Shown here: one piece after another, positions 45,534 through 53,813 of the stretch
How positions within the stretch are numbered: the first letter of the stretch is position 1
Layout of the letters: every line of letters begins with the position of its first letter
Assembly: GCA_950054155.1 (NCBI GenBank)
Contig: CATLOT010000017.1
Span: 18,945-82,944, forward strand
DNA: 64,000 bases
Direction: 5' to 3'
Source: an uncultured Bacteriovoracaceae bacterium
GTDB lineage: Bacteria; Bdellovibrionota; Bacteriovoracia; Bacteriovoracales; Bacteriovoracaceae
The notes under the pieces: model-generated
The model's database searches: none
Seen by the model: only the letters and a program-made list of their open reading frames with translations
Told to the model about the DNA's origin: nothing
Translations under genes and position numbers: made by a program

Positions 45534-46292
45534 TTGAATATACTGATAGTGACCAGTCAAGTAACCTACGTGCCTGGAAATTACCAAATTTTATTGAAAG
45601 AGGTTTTCAAGTACTTTGAAAATCGTCAAAATATTCGCCTCACTGGCGTCGTTTCCCTTAAAAGTATTGACCGCTCCTCATTAAAGAAAATTCTCGCTTT
45701 ACCCCTCGTCGGAGTCTTTGACCTTACAAAGAACCTCCTCAAAAATCTCTTCAACTATCAAAGAGGAAAGCGACAAAAACTCTGTGATCAATTCAATATT
45801 CTTCATAAGAACTTTGATGATTTAAATCAAGAGAAAGCAAAAGAATGGCTAAGAGAGGAAAAGGTCGACCTTATCATTAATATCCGCACAAGATGCCTCT
45901 ACAAGAAAGATCTTCTTAATATACCAACTCTTGGATGTGTAAACTTTCATCATGGACTCCTCCCCCATTACCGTGGAACCTTCTGTGACCTCTACGCTCT
46001 TTTTGAAGGGCGTGAAGCTGGCTTCTCTCTTCATCATATGGAAAAGAAAGTTGACTCAGGAATCATTTATGATGTCGTGATAGTTGATGAGGGCAAAGAG
46101 AAAAACTATGAAGCTTATCTCAAGAAGGCCGAGATGCTCGAAGTCCTCTCCCTTACTAAATTTCTCAACCTTCTAGAGAAAGAAAAGACCCTTCCAAGTG
46201 GTATCCCCAATCAAAGCAATAAACCTATCTACACCAAAAACCCAACACCAGGACTTATTAAGTCCATGCGCTCTCAAGGAATGATCCTATGA
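45534..46292 (+). CDS. Formyltransferase family protein (formyl-THF dependent)
   Basis: About 252 residues from TTG 45534 (or 45531), with GGAGAG at 45519-45524 in front; an upstream TTG at 45480 falls within the promoter. The formyltransferase signature is CVNFHHGLLPHYRG (~135-148), where Asn and His of the N-x-H-x-x-L-L-P motif are kept, and the catalytic Asp follows in HHMEKKVDSGIIYD (~178). Family members formylate amines of Met-tRNA, sugars or ArnA substrates. This one has no tRNA-binding C-terminal domain, so a small amine substrate is more likely. Its last codon overlaps the AMP-ligase start (ATGA). Confidence 0.82.
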   Translation: MNILIVTSQVTYVPGNYQILLKEVFKYFENRQNIRLTGVVSLKSIDRSSLKKILALPLVGVFDLTKNLLKNLFNYQRGKRQKLCDQFNILHKNFDDLNQEKAKEWLREEKVDLIINIRTRCLYKKDLLNIPTLGCVNFHHGLLPHYRGTFCDLYALFEGREAGFSLHHMEKKVDSGIIYDVVIVDEGKEKNYEAYLKKAEMLEVLSLTKFLNLLEKEKTLPSGIPNQSNKPIYTKNPTPGLIKSMRSQGMIL

Positions 46293-48772
46293 AAACACCT
46301 CATGTCCTCACCTTTCATGGTAGTCCAGGAACCCCCTATGACTTTGAACCCCTTAAAAGGGCTATCCCCCAATTAAGATGGAATGAGTTTATTCGCTACA
46401 CGGAAGCGAAGCCTCAAATGAAGAGAACAAAGGGTAGCTTTACCATTGCTATGGGCTATAGTTATGGTTGCACCGAGGCCCTTAAAGAAGCGGCGACTAA
46501 CGATGCCTTTGACGCGATCATTCTTGTTGCCCCCTACCTCTTTGATACTAAGGCCTCTCTTCTTAAACGCCTCGTTGTGGGAGGTCTTGGAAAAGTTCTT
46601 TTAAAGAACAAAACGTCTTCCATTATTGAAGACTTTCTAAAGAAGAGTGCAGCCCCTGCCGAAGTGCCTGCTATTTTAAAAACCTATAGTGAGCATCTCA
46701 AGAATGTTGACCTCTTAAGGGCGAGCGTATGGGAGAAGAAAGGATTTGGCCCTGATGATATCGAAATTAAAAATCTCCTCTCTCAGTGCGCGAAGAAAGG
46801 ACTTCCTCTCTTTATCCTCTATGGAGAAGGAGATGAAACCAGCAAGAAAAGTACACACATTGATCCTCTCCTAAACCTCTACCCTCAAGAACTTTGTGAG
46901 CTCCATACCATTAATAGTGCAGGTCATGCGCTTCTTTATACTCACTACATTGATGCAGCAAAGGCGATTGGCTCCTTTATTAAAAATAAAGTTGAAGCGA
47001 TCTCTTTTACTCCTGAGCTTCTCAGTGCTCAAAAGAGTAATAAAGAACAATTTAATTATGAAAACCCAGAGACACCATTTGGTTACCATGAGGGAGAGCA
47101 CCAACTCAATAATGTAGCCAGTTTTCTCTACCACCACCTCAATAAGAATCCCGATCAAGATATTCTGACCTGGGTCCACCCTAAGCGCCTTGAATACTGG
47201 GATAAAGAGAGCCAACTTCCTCATGACAGTATCAGTGTTAAGAACCTCGACCTCTTAGTCGGCAAAATTGCCCAAGGGCTTCGCGACATGGGGCTCAAAA
47301 AGAATGACAAGGTCATCATCTTTATTCCTATGAGCCTCTATCTCTATAGTGCCATGTTTGCCGTTCAAAAGATTGGTGCGGTCGCGGTTTTTCTTGATAG
47401 TTGGGCCAGACGAGATCAAATGGGTGTTGCCGTTGATGTTGTTAAACCAAAGGCGATCATTTCAGTAGAAATGGCCTTTGACTACCTAAGTGAAGTCAAA
47501 GAAATCCAAGAAATCCCCTTTAAAATTGTCGCGGGCCCTCACAAAAAGAACTATACAGAGACCCTTGAAAACCTCTTTGCAACAGAAGGTTATGCCCCAA
47601 GTGAGCCCGTTGAAAAAGAGCATACGGCCCTTATTACTTTCACCACGGGATCAAGTGGTACACCAAAGGGTGCTGATCGCTCCCATCGCTTTCTAGCGGC
47701 CCAGCACTACGCCCTTAACCGCCATCTTCCTTATGAGACAGGTGATGCGGACCTACCCGCCTTTCCTATTTTCTCCCTTAACAATCTTGCTGCTGGCGTA
47801 AAAACAGTAATTCCCGCCTTTGATGTTGGTTCTCCAAAGCCAGAGGATGCTATTCTTCTTCTTAAACAATTTGAAGAAACCAATACAGTGGCAACAACCC
47901 TAAGCCCAAGTCTCCTAAGAACCCTCTATAACCATTGTCTAAAGGAAGGAATCACTCTAACAAACCTTAAGAGAATTGTCACAGGTGGTGCTCCTGTCAG
48001 TCGTGATGACATTGTGGCCTCTAAGAAAATAGCCCCCAATGCTGAAGTACTCGTGCTGTATGGAAGCACGGAAGTTGAGCCAATGGCCCATATTGAAGCC
48101 GAGCAAATGCTTGGACAATCAACTGGAGAAGAGGATCCAAAATTCGTCGCCAATGGAGTGAATGTTGGTAAGTTTGATTCAGGTCTTGAGGTTAAATACA
48201 TTAAAATTATCAAAGAGCCCATTGAGATCACTAATGAAGAACAGTGGAAAGAAATTGAAATCCCTCAAGGCGAGGTTGGTGAAATTATTGTAAGCGGAGA
48301 GCATGTCTGCCAAAAGTACTATAATAACGAAGAGGCAACACGTGAGACCAAAATTCGCGATAACCAAGGTCGAGTATGGCACCGAACAGGAGATCTCGGT
48401 CGCGTCGACGCCAATGGAGATCTGTGGCTAGTTGGACGCGTTCATAATGCTATTAATCGCCAGGGAAGCTACCAATTTCCTGTGCGCGCTGAATTCGTCA
48501 TGAAAAAGAGCGATAAGATCTTAAAGGCTGCCTACCTTGGAATTAAAGATGAGCAGCTCGGCGAGAAGACAGTCGCAGCTTACTGTATCAAAGAAGAGTA
48601 TCGTGATCGGCCAGAGGCCATTCATGAAGAAGTCAAAGAGCTTCTCGCTTATAATGAAATCATTTGTGACCATATTATAAAGGTTGACGATATTCCAATG
48701 GACCCTCGTCACCACTCTAAAGTTGAGTATGGCATCTTAAGAGAAACATTGAAAAATGAGCACCAGCTATGA
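46289..48772 (+). CDS. Alpha/beta hydrolase fused to OleC-like AMP-dependent ligase
   Basis: 827 residues. N-terminal hydrolase, ~1-240: oxyanion/loop HVLTFHGSPGTPYDFE, nucleophile Ser in AMGYSYGCTEALKE (~53), candidate Asp in YGEGDETSKKS and His in NSAGHALLYTH. Ligase, ~265-827: ALITFTTGSSGTPKGADRSH (~448, AMP-binding P-loop), DLPAFPIFSLNNLAAG (~487), VLYGSTEVEPMAHIEAE (~590), WHRTGDLGRVDANGDLWLVG (~705) and late Lys in PRHHSKVEYGIL. The ADLPAFPxFxL and RHHSKV blocks are typical of the OleC/beta-lactone-synthetase branch of the ANL family. OleB-OleC fusions are known in olefin pathways; here the hydrolase is not recognisably OleB and no OleA thiolase is present. Likely activates a fatty or 3-hydroxy acid as adenylate. 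Confidence 0.82.
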   Translation: MKTPHVLTFHGSPGTPYDFEPLKRAIPQLRWNEFIRYTEAKPQMKRTKGSFTIAMGYSYGCTEALKEAATNDAFDAIILVAPYLFDTKASLLKRLVVGGLGKVLLKNKTSSIIEDFLKKSAAPAEVPAILKTYSEHLKNVDLLRASVWEKKGFGPDDIEIKNLLSQCAKKGLPLFILYGEGDETSKKSTHIDPLLNLYPQELCELHTINSAGHALLYTHYIDAAKAIGSFIKNKVEAISFTPELLSAQKSNKEQFNYENPETPFGYHEGEHQLNNVASFLYHHLNKNPDQDILTWVHPKRLEYWDKESQLPHDSISVKNLDLLVGKIAQGLRDMGLKKNDKVIIFIPMSLYLYSAMFAVQKIGAVAVFLDSWARRDQMGVAVDVVKPKAIISVEMAFDYLSEVKEIQEIPFKIVAGPHKKNYTETLENLFATEGYAPSEPVEKEHTALITFTTGSSGTPKGADRSHRFLAAQHYALNRHLPYETGDADLPAFPIFSLNNLAAGVKTVIPAFDVGSPKPEDAILLLKQFEETNTVATTLSPSLLRTLYNHCLKEGITLTNLKRIVTGGAPVSRDDIVASKKIAPNAEVLVLYGSTEVEPMAHIEAEQMLGQSTGEEDPKFVANGVNVGKFDSGLEVKYIKIIKEPIEITNEEQWKEIEIPQGEVGEIIVSGEHVCQKYYNNEEATRETKIRDNQGRVWHRTGDLGRVDANGDLWLVGRVHNAINRQGSYQFPVRAEFVMKKSDKILKAAYLGIKDEQLGEKTVAAYCIKEEYRDRPEAIHEEVKELLAYNEIICDHIIKVDDIPMDPRHHSKVEYGILRETLKNEHQL

Positions 48773-49722
48773 ATACAATCCTACGCCCCGATGGCATAGA
48801 CAATTACATTGAAATCAGAAAGAGCCAGCTCAATAGATGGGCTATCTTCTTTAAAGAACGCTTTGAACCTATCAGTCACTTTGTGATGATCGCTCTCTTT
48901 GTCTATGCTCATTACCTTGTCGCTGACGCCTCTAAAGATGTCGTGGTCGAACCTCACCTCATTCTTTATATAGGCCTTGGAACAGCTGTTTTCTTCATGA
49001 AGCTTCGCCTCTATGATGAAATTAAAGATTTCGAAGTCGACGTGGCGAAGAACCCAGACAGGCCTCTTCCAAGGGGACTGCTGCAACACCTCGACATCAA
49101 AAAAGGAATCGAATTATGCATCATTCTTGAAGTCATCTTTTTTACAAGCTGTGGGATCAACGCCCTTACAAGTATCTTATTAGCGATCGGCTATAGTCTT
49201 CTCATGTATAAGGAATTTTTTATTCCTAATCTTATAAGGCCTCACCTCACAACTTACGCCACAAGCCACACCGTTGTGACATTCTTCCTCTCTGTTGCCA
49301 TCTTTAGTGCTTTAAGCAAACAAACGATTTTGGCCATTGAATCAGACTTTATCTATTTCAGTGTCATGAGCTGGCTTCTCTTTAATATTTTTGAACTTGG
49401 AAGAAAGATCTATCAACCCTGTGAAGAAAGAGAAGGTGTTGATACCTACTCGAGTATTTGGGGAAAGTTTGGCGCTGTTATGCTAGTGCTGGTGCAGGCC
49501 CTCGCTGCAAGTTATCTTGTTCTCCATATCACGACTATTCAATACTACATGATGGTTAAACTTCTTCTTATCCAGCTTGGTCTTCTCGCTCTGGTTGGAA
49601 TAATCTATTTGATAGGCAAAACAGAGACCACAGGAAAACTCTTTCGCCATTACAGTTCAGTCTATATTCTATTAGTGTATGTCTCACTCATAGGTAACTA
49701 CTTTTATCGGGAATTATTATAA
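48769..49722 (+). CDS. UbiA-family prenyltransferase
   Basis: 317 residues with about eight membrane helices. The first Asp-rich motif is KLRLYDEIKDFEVDVAKNPD (~85-104: D-x-x-x-D-x-x-x-D) followed by RPLPRG; the second is in CEEREGVDTYSSIWG (~223). These are the Mg-diphosphate binding sites of UbiA enzymes, which join a prenyl or other hydrophobic diphosphate to an acceptor inside the membrane. Second motif keeps one Asp where two are usual. Overlaps the ligase by 4 bases and the dikinase by one (TAATG). Substrates unknown. Confidence 0.82.
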   Translation: MNTILRPDGIDNYIEIRKSQLNRWAIFFKERFEPISHFVMIALFVYAHYLVADASKDVVVEPHLILYIGLGTAVFFMKLRLYDEIKDFEVDVAKNPDRPLPRGLLQHLDIKKGIELCIILEVIFFTSCGINALTSILLAIGYSLLMYKEFFIPNLIRPHLTTYATSHTVVTFFLSVAIFSALSKQTILAIESDFIYFSVMSWLLFNIFELGRKIYQPCEEREGVDTYSSIWGKFGAVMLVLVQALAASYLVLHITTIQYYMMVKLLLIQLGLLALVGIIYLIGKTETTGKLFRHYSSVYILLVYVSLIGNYFYRELL

Positions 49723-52400
49723 TGCATATAATAACCAAGGAATCGACCCTTACTCACGCTAAGAATAATGCAGGAGGAAAAGGTTATAATCTCTACCTCA
49801 TGGCCCGAGCAGGCTTTCCTGTTCCTGAGTTTAAGGTGGTTCCCGCTCAGGCCTTTAACCTCTTCAAAGAAGAGTTTAACCTCGCCGATAAAATAGAATC
49901 CCTTTTATCAAATGAAGAGAGTAATGCTTCTCAATCAAAGGCCATAACAGAGCTCATCACCTCACAGGACCTTAATAAAAGTGAGACCCTCACCCGCTTT
50001 CTCAATGAAAACTTAGTAGACCTAAAGGAAGACTATGTGAGCGTGCGCTCTAGCGCTATAGGTGAAGACAGTGGTGCTTTCTCCTTTGCTGGTCAACTTT
50101 CCTCTTACCTCTTTATCAAAGGCATGGAAGGCATCTGCGAATCTCTCATTAAATGCTGGGCCAGTGCCTACTCAGAGCGCTCTTTAAGTTATCGAAGAGA
50201 AAATAAGCTTCCTCTTCATCCTATAGAGGTCGCCGTGGTCATCCAAAGAATGATCTTCTCCGAAAAGTCAGGTGTTCTCTTCACTGGCAACCCCCTCACT
50301 AAAGATCCTAATAGTGCCATTGTAAATGGTGTCTATGGTGTTGGAGAAGGTCTCGTAAGTGGCCACCTTGAGGGCGACCATATTGTTCTTGATAAGAAAA
50401 CAGGCGAAGTCATCTCTAAAGAAGCTAATCCTCAAAATGAAATCTTTGAAATTGATTCTGACACCAAAGAACTCGCCATCAATAAGTTTTCAAAACCAAG
50501 TGAAGAAACCTTCAATCAAAAGGAACATAATCAGCTTTTGGAATTGGCCATTAAAGTAGAGGGGCACTATCAGTTTCCTCAGGATATCGAGTTTGCCTTT
50601 TATGAAGGAAAACTCTACTTACTTCAGTCTCGTCCCATCACAACTGAAATAAAGAATGGCACTGGCAAACTTTTTATTTGGGACAATTCTAATATTGTTG
50701 AAAGCTATGGTGGCATCACAAAACCCCTAACCTTTGGTTTCGCTCGCTATGTCTACCATCAAGTCTATGTCCAGTTTTGTGACATCCTAATGGTCCCTAG
50801 CGATCAAATCCGTCGCATGGATAGCTTCCTCAAAAATATGCTTGGTATTTTTCACGGTCGTATTTATTACAATCTTCTCAATTGGTACAAACTCACCAAC
50901 ATCCTCCCCGGCTACAAATTTAACCGGAAATTCATGGAAACTATGATGGGAACGGATGAGTCCCTCGGCGATGAGATTGCCCAGAGGATTCGCCCCCCTG
51001 AATACCAACAAACTCTGGGAGCAAAGACCAAGAAGTTTATCACTGGCCTAAAGTTCTTTTACTATCACCTTAATATTCAAAGTATTGTCGACAAATTCCT
51101 AAGTGATTTCTATTTCTATTATAACCAATATAGAAATCTCCCCTTTGAACAAATGACTCCTGATGAGATCTACGATAAGTACCGCGCCCTAGAGAAAGAT
51201 CTACTTTGGAAATGGCATGCACCCATTATTAATGACTTTCTTTGCATGGTTCATTTTGGCGTCTTTAAAGGTCTCACTGAAAAATGGCTTGGCCATCTCG
51301 GAGATAACTTTCATAACGACTTGCTAGCTGGTAACGGTAATCTTGAAAGCGCTGAACCAACGAAACGTCTTATCACCATGACGGGTAAAATCTGTGCCAA
51401 TGACGATTTGAAAGCTCTTATTTTAAGCACTCCAAAAGAACAATGCCTTGAGGCCTTAAGACAAAGTCCTTTCACAGAACTCTACAATGATGTCCTCGAC
51501 TATCTTGACCGTTTTGGTTTTCGCTGCATGAGTGAGATGAAGCTTGAACAAAAAGATCTTCACCAAGACCCAAGCCTCCTCTTTGTCTTTTTAAAAAACT
51601 TGATCAATGCCGGTCAAACAGACCTTGAGGAATTTGAAAAGAGAGAAAAGGAAATAAGAGAGAAGGCCGAAGAACAACTCAAGAGTAATATCTCGGGAAT
51701 AAAGAAGATCGTTTACTCTTGGTCCTTAAAACATGCTCGAAAAGCAGTTATGAACCGTGAAAACACTCGCTTTTGTCGTACCCGAGTTTACGGAGTCGTT
51801 AGGGCAATGATTTTTGCTATCGGTGCGCGCCTCGCTGATCAAAACCTGATCGAACACCAAGAGGATATTTTCTATTTGAGCCTTGAAGAATTTGAAGGCC
51901 TCTTTGAAGGGACCAATCCTCAAATGAATCTCAAGAGCATCATTGCGACTCGAAAGGCCCAGTATAAGACTTACGAAGATAGCGAAGAGACAAACCCTCG
52001 CTTCATGACCAGAGGAATGGTCTATTATCGCAACGACCATTTCCCACCAAAGGAAGAAGTCAATCACGAGAACCTTGAAGAGAATCAAATTGGCGGCTTA
52101 GGTTGCTCCCCTGGTATTGTTGAGGGCACAGTCAAGGTTATCCTAAGTCCTGATGACGATCTTGAGCTTAATGGTGAAATCCTGGTCACCTACCGCACTG
52201 ATCCAGGCTGGATCCCTCTATACCCAAGCGCTAAAGGTCTTCTTGTTGAAAGAGGAGGCCTTCTCAGCCATAGTGCAGTTGTTGCTAGAGAGATGGGACT
52301 GCCAACAATTGTCTCCATCAAAGGCCTCACTAAACGCCTAAAAACAGGCGATAAAATTAGCTTTGACGGTGAAACGGGGATCATTACTATCCTTAACTAA
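49722..52400 (+). CDS. PEP-synthase/rifampin-phosphotransferase-like dikinase
   Basis: 892 residues. ATP-grasp domain ~1-310: NNAGGKGYNLYLMARAGFPV, SVRSSAIGEDSGAFSFAGQL, QDIEFAFYEGKLYLLQSRPI. Middle domain ~320-790 begins WDNSNIVESYGGITKPLTFG. C-terminal swivelling domain: SPGIVEGTVKVILS and RGGLLSHSAVVAREMGLPTI, with the phospho-His in SHSAVV (~858). The protein ends ~30 residues later, so the PEP/pyruvate barrel of true PpsA is missing. This order (ATP, acceptor, His) is that of rifampin phosphotransferase Rph, which moves the beta phosphate of ATP onto a small-molecule hydroxyl. The acceptor here is probably a pathway intermediate, by context. Confidence 0.82.
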   Translation: MHIITKESTLTHAKNNAGGKGYNLYLMARAGFPVPEFKVVPAQAFNLFKEEFNLADKIESLLSNEESNASQSKAITELITSQDLNKSETLTRFLNENLVDLKEDYVSVRSSAIGEDSGAFSFAGQLSSYLFIKGMEGICESLIKCWASAYSERSLSYRRENKLPLHPIEVAVVIQRMIFSEKSGVLFTGNPLTKDPNSAIVNGVYGVGEGLVSGHLEGDHIVLDKKTGEVISKEANPQNEIFEIDSDTKELAINKFSKPSEETFNQKEHNQLLELAIKVEGHYQFPQDIEFAFYEGKLYLLQSRPITTEIKNGTGKLFIWDNSNIVESYGGITKPLTFGFARYVYHQVYVQFCDILMVPSDQIRRMDSFLKNMLGIFHGRIYYNLLNWYKLTNILPGYKFNRKFMETMMGTDESLGDEIAQRIRPPEYQQTLGAKTKKFITGLKFFYYHLNIQSIVDKFLSDFYFYYNQYRNLPFEQMTPDEIYDKYRALEKDLLWKWHAPIINDFLCMVHFGVFKGLTEKWLGHLGDNFHNDLLAGNGNLESAEPTKRLITMTGKICANDDLKALILSTPKEQCLEALRQSPFTELYNDVLDYLDRFGFRCMSEMKLEQKDLHQDPSLLFVFLKNLINAGQTDLEEFEKREKEIREKAEEQLKSNISGIKKIVYSWSLKHARKAVMNRENTRFCRTRVYGVVRAMIFAIGARLADQNLIEHQEDIFYLSLEEFEGLFEGTNPQMNLKSIIATRKAQYKTYEDSEETNPRFMTRGMVYYRNDHFPPKEEVNHENLEENQIGGLGCSPGIVEGTVKVILSPDDDLELNGEILVTYRTDPGWIPLYPSAKGLLVERGGLLSHSAVVAREMGLPTIVSIKGLTKRLKTGDKISFDGETGIITILN

Positions 52401-52468
52401 TATAAATTTTTTTCTCCTTCCTTTAGTCATGTTTAGATTTAAACTAGACAAAGAGGAAGGAGCCCATC

Positions 52469-53812
52469 GTGCCAGCAATTCTCATTGTCGATGACAATAA
52501 GCCAATTACAGACCTTTTGGAGATGATTCTTGAAGAAGACTCAGAGCGAGAGTTTTCAATAGCAAAGTGCTACAGTGGTCAAGAGGCCCTAGAGATCATT
52601 GAGCTTCAAAAACCCGATTTTATAATCAGTGACATAAAGATGGCCCCTATGAATGGCATTGAACTTCTTCATAGAGTGCGTGCCATTGATGAAAAAATCC
52701 CCTTCATTTTTATGATAGGCTTTGCTGACCTTATCCTCATTGATGAAGCGATTAAAATTGGCGCCAATGATCTTATCATTAAGCCTTTTGATGGTGAGGC
52801 CATCCTTGAATTAATAGAGCGCTATCTTCCAATAACTGAAAATGAGAAGAAGAAAGCCCGTGATGATGACTACTGCAAAATAGACCTCAATAAATTTATC
52901 TCTGGAAAAGAAATCCCCTGCTCTCTCTTTATAAAGATTCGAGAGGATCACTATGTAAAACTTGCAAACAAGGGAGACCCTATTCCAGTTGATAAACTTC
53001 TTGAATACAAGGAAAAGAAGTTAAAGTTTCTCCATGTTTTAAAAGATGAGTACTGTGAATTTGTGGGATTTAATCTACAAATTTTAAAGGCCTTAGAAAA
53101 AAATAATAAAATTGATAATACAAAAGTTGCCAACTTCATTAATTACACCAATAGCATCTTACAAGAGAAGACTATTTTAAAAGACCTTGATCAATCTGAT
53201 GTGGAAGAAATCAAGGCCTATACGGATATGACTCTCTCTCTTTTAAAAAAGAGAACAACTCTTCTCATTCTTCTTAAAGGCCTCGCTGATAGCTCTGAAT
53301 ACGCTTATGCTCACGCTCTTAGCACCGCCATTCTCTCCTACCTCATTGCCAAAGAAGTGGAATGGGATGCAGAACCTACCCTCTTTAAGGTTTTTCTCTC
53401 AGGCCTTCTTCATGATACTGGTCTTAAAGAACTCGACAAAGAAATAATAACAAAGAATCCTGCACTCTTTAATGATACCGAAAAAGAAGAATATGAGGGC
53501 CACACCACAAGAGGAATGGAAATTCTCAATGCAGCAGGAGGCCTTCCTGAAGAAGTTATTCTTAGTGCCTACCAGCACCACGAAGATTGCCTGGGAAAAG
53601 GCTACCCCCTTGGGATTAATAAACAAAAAATTACACCTATCTCTCGCCTTATTGCTTGCGCAGACATAATCGACGACCGATTAATTGGCACAAAAGAACT
53701 TAGCCTTTCCCATTACCGTTCTTCTCTAGAGCAAATTTTAAGATACAAGAAGGCCCACTATGATTCAAAATTCTTGCGGGCCCTTTGTACTATTCTCAAA
53801 GTTGACTTTTAA
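52469..53812 (+). CDS. Response regulator with HD-GYP-like output domain
   Basis: 447 residues from GTG with AAGGAG upstream. REC domain ~1-120: acidic pair ILIVDDNK (D8, D9), phospho-Asp D55 in FIISDIKMAPMNG, Lys K105 in IIKPFDG. The switch Thr/Ser is replaced by Ile83 (FIFMIGFAD). After a linker of ~110 residues an HD domain appears: HALSTAILSYLIAKEV, FLSGLLHDTGLKEL, HTTRGMEILNAAGGLPEEV and SAYQHHEDCLGKGYPLGI. The HHExxxGxGYP element is kept apart from one position (C-L-G in place of x-D-G), so c-di-GMP hydrolysis is possible but not certain. 68 bases after the dikinase and on the same strand. Confidence 0.82.
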   Translation: MPAILIVDDNKPITDLLEMILEEDSEREFSIAKCYSGQEALEIIELQKPDFIISDIKMAPMNGIELLHRVRAIDEKIPFIFMIGFADLILIDEAIKIGANDLIIKPFDGEAILELIERYLPITENEKKKARDDDYCKIDLNKFISGKEIPCSLFIKIREDHYVKLANKGDPIPVDKLLEYKEKKLKFLHVLKDEYCEFVGFNLQILKALEKNNKIDNTKVANFINYTNSILQEKTILKDLDQSDVEEIKAYTDMTLSLLKKRTTLLILLKGLADSSEYAYAHALSTAILSYLIAKEVEWDAEPTLFKVFLSGLLHDTGLKELDKEIITKNPALFNDTEKEEYEGHTTRGMEILNAAGGLPEEVILSAYQHHEDCLGKGYPLGINKQKITPISRLIACADIIDDRLIGTKELSLSHYRSSLEQILRYKKAHYDSKFLRALCTILKVDF

Positions 53813-53813
53813 G

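Noticed and set aside
45480..45536. TTG at 45480 as start of the formyltransferase
   Set aside because: It overlaps the -35 element of a good promoter (45480-45508); the start at 45531/45534 has an SD.
46289..49722. A complete OleABCD olefin pathway
   Set aside because: OleA (thiolase) is not in the window and the hydrolase and SDR are not clearly OleB or OleD, so an olefin product is not claimed.
49722..52400. True PEP synthase (PpsA)
   Set aside because: The C-terminal PEP/pyruvate-binding barrel is absent; the order of domains fits Rph-like dikinases.
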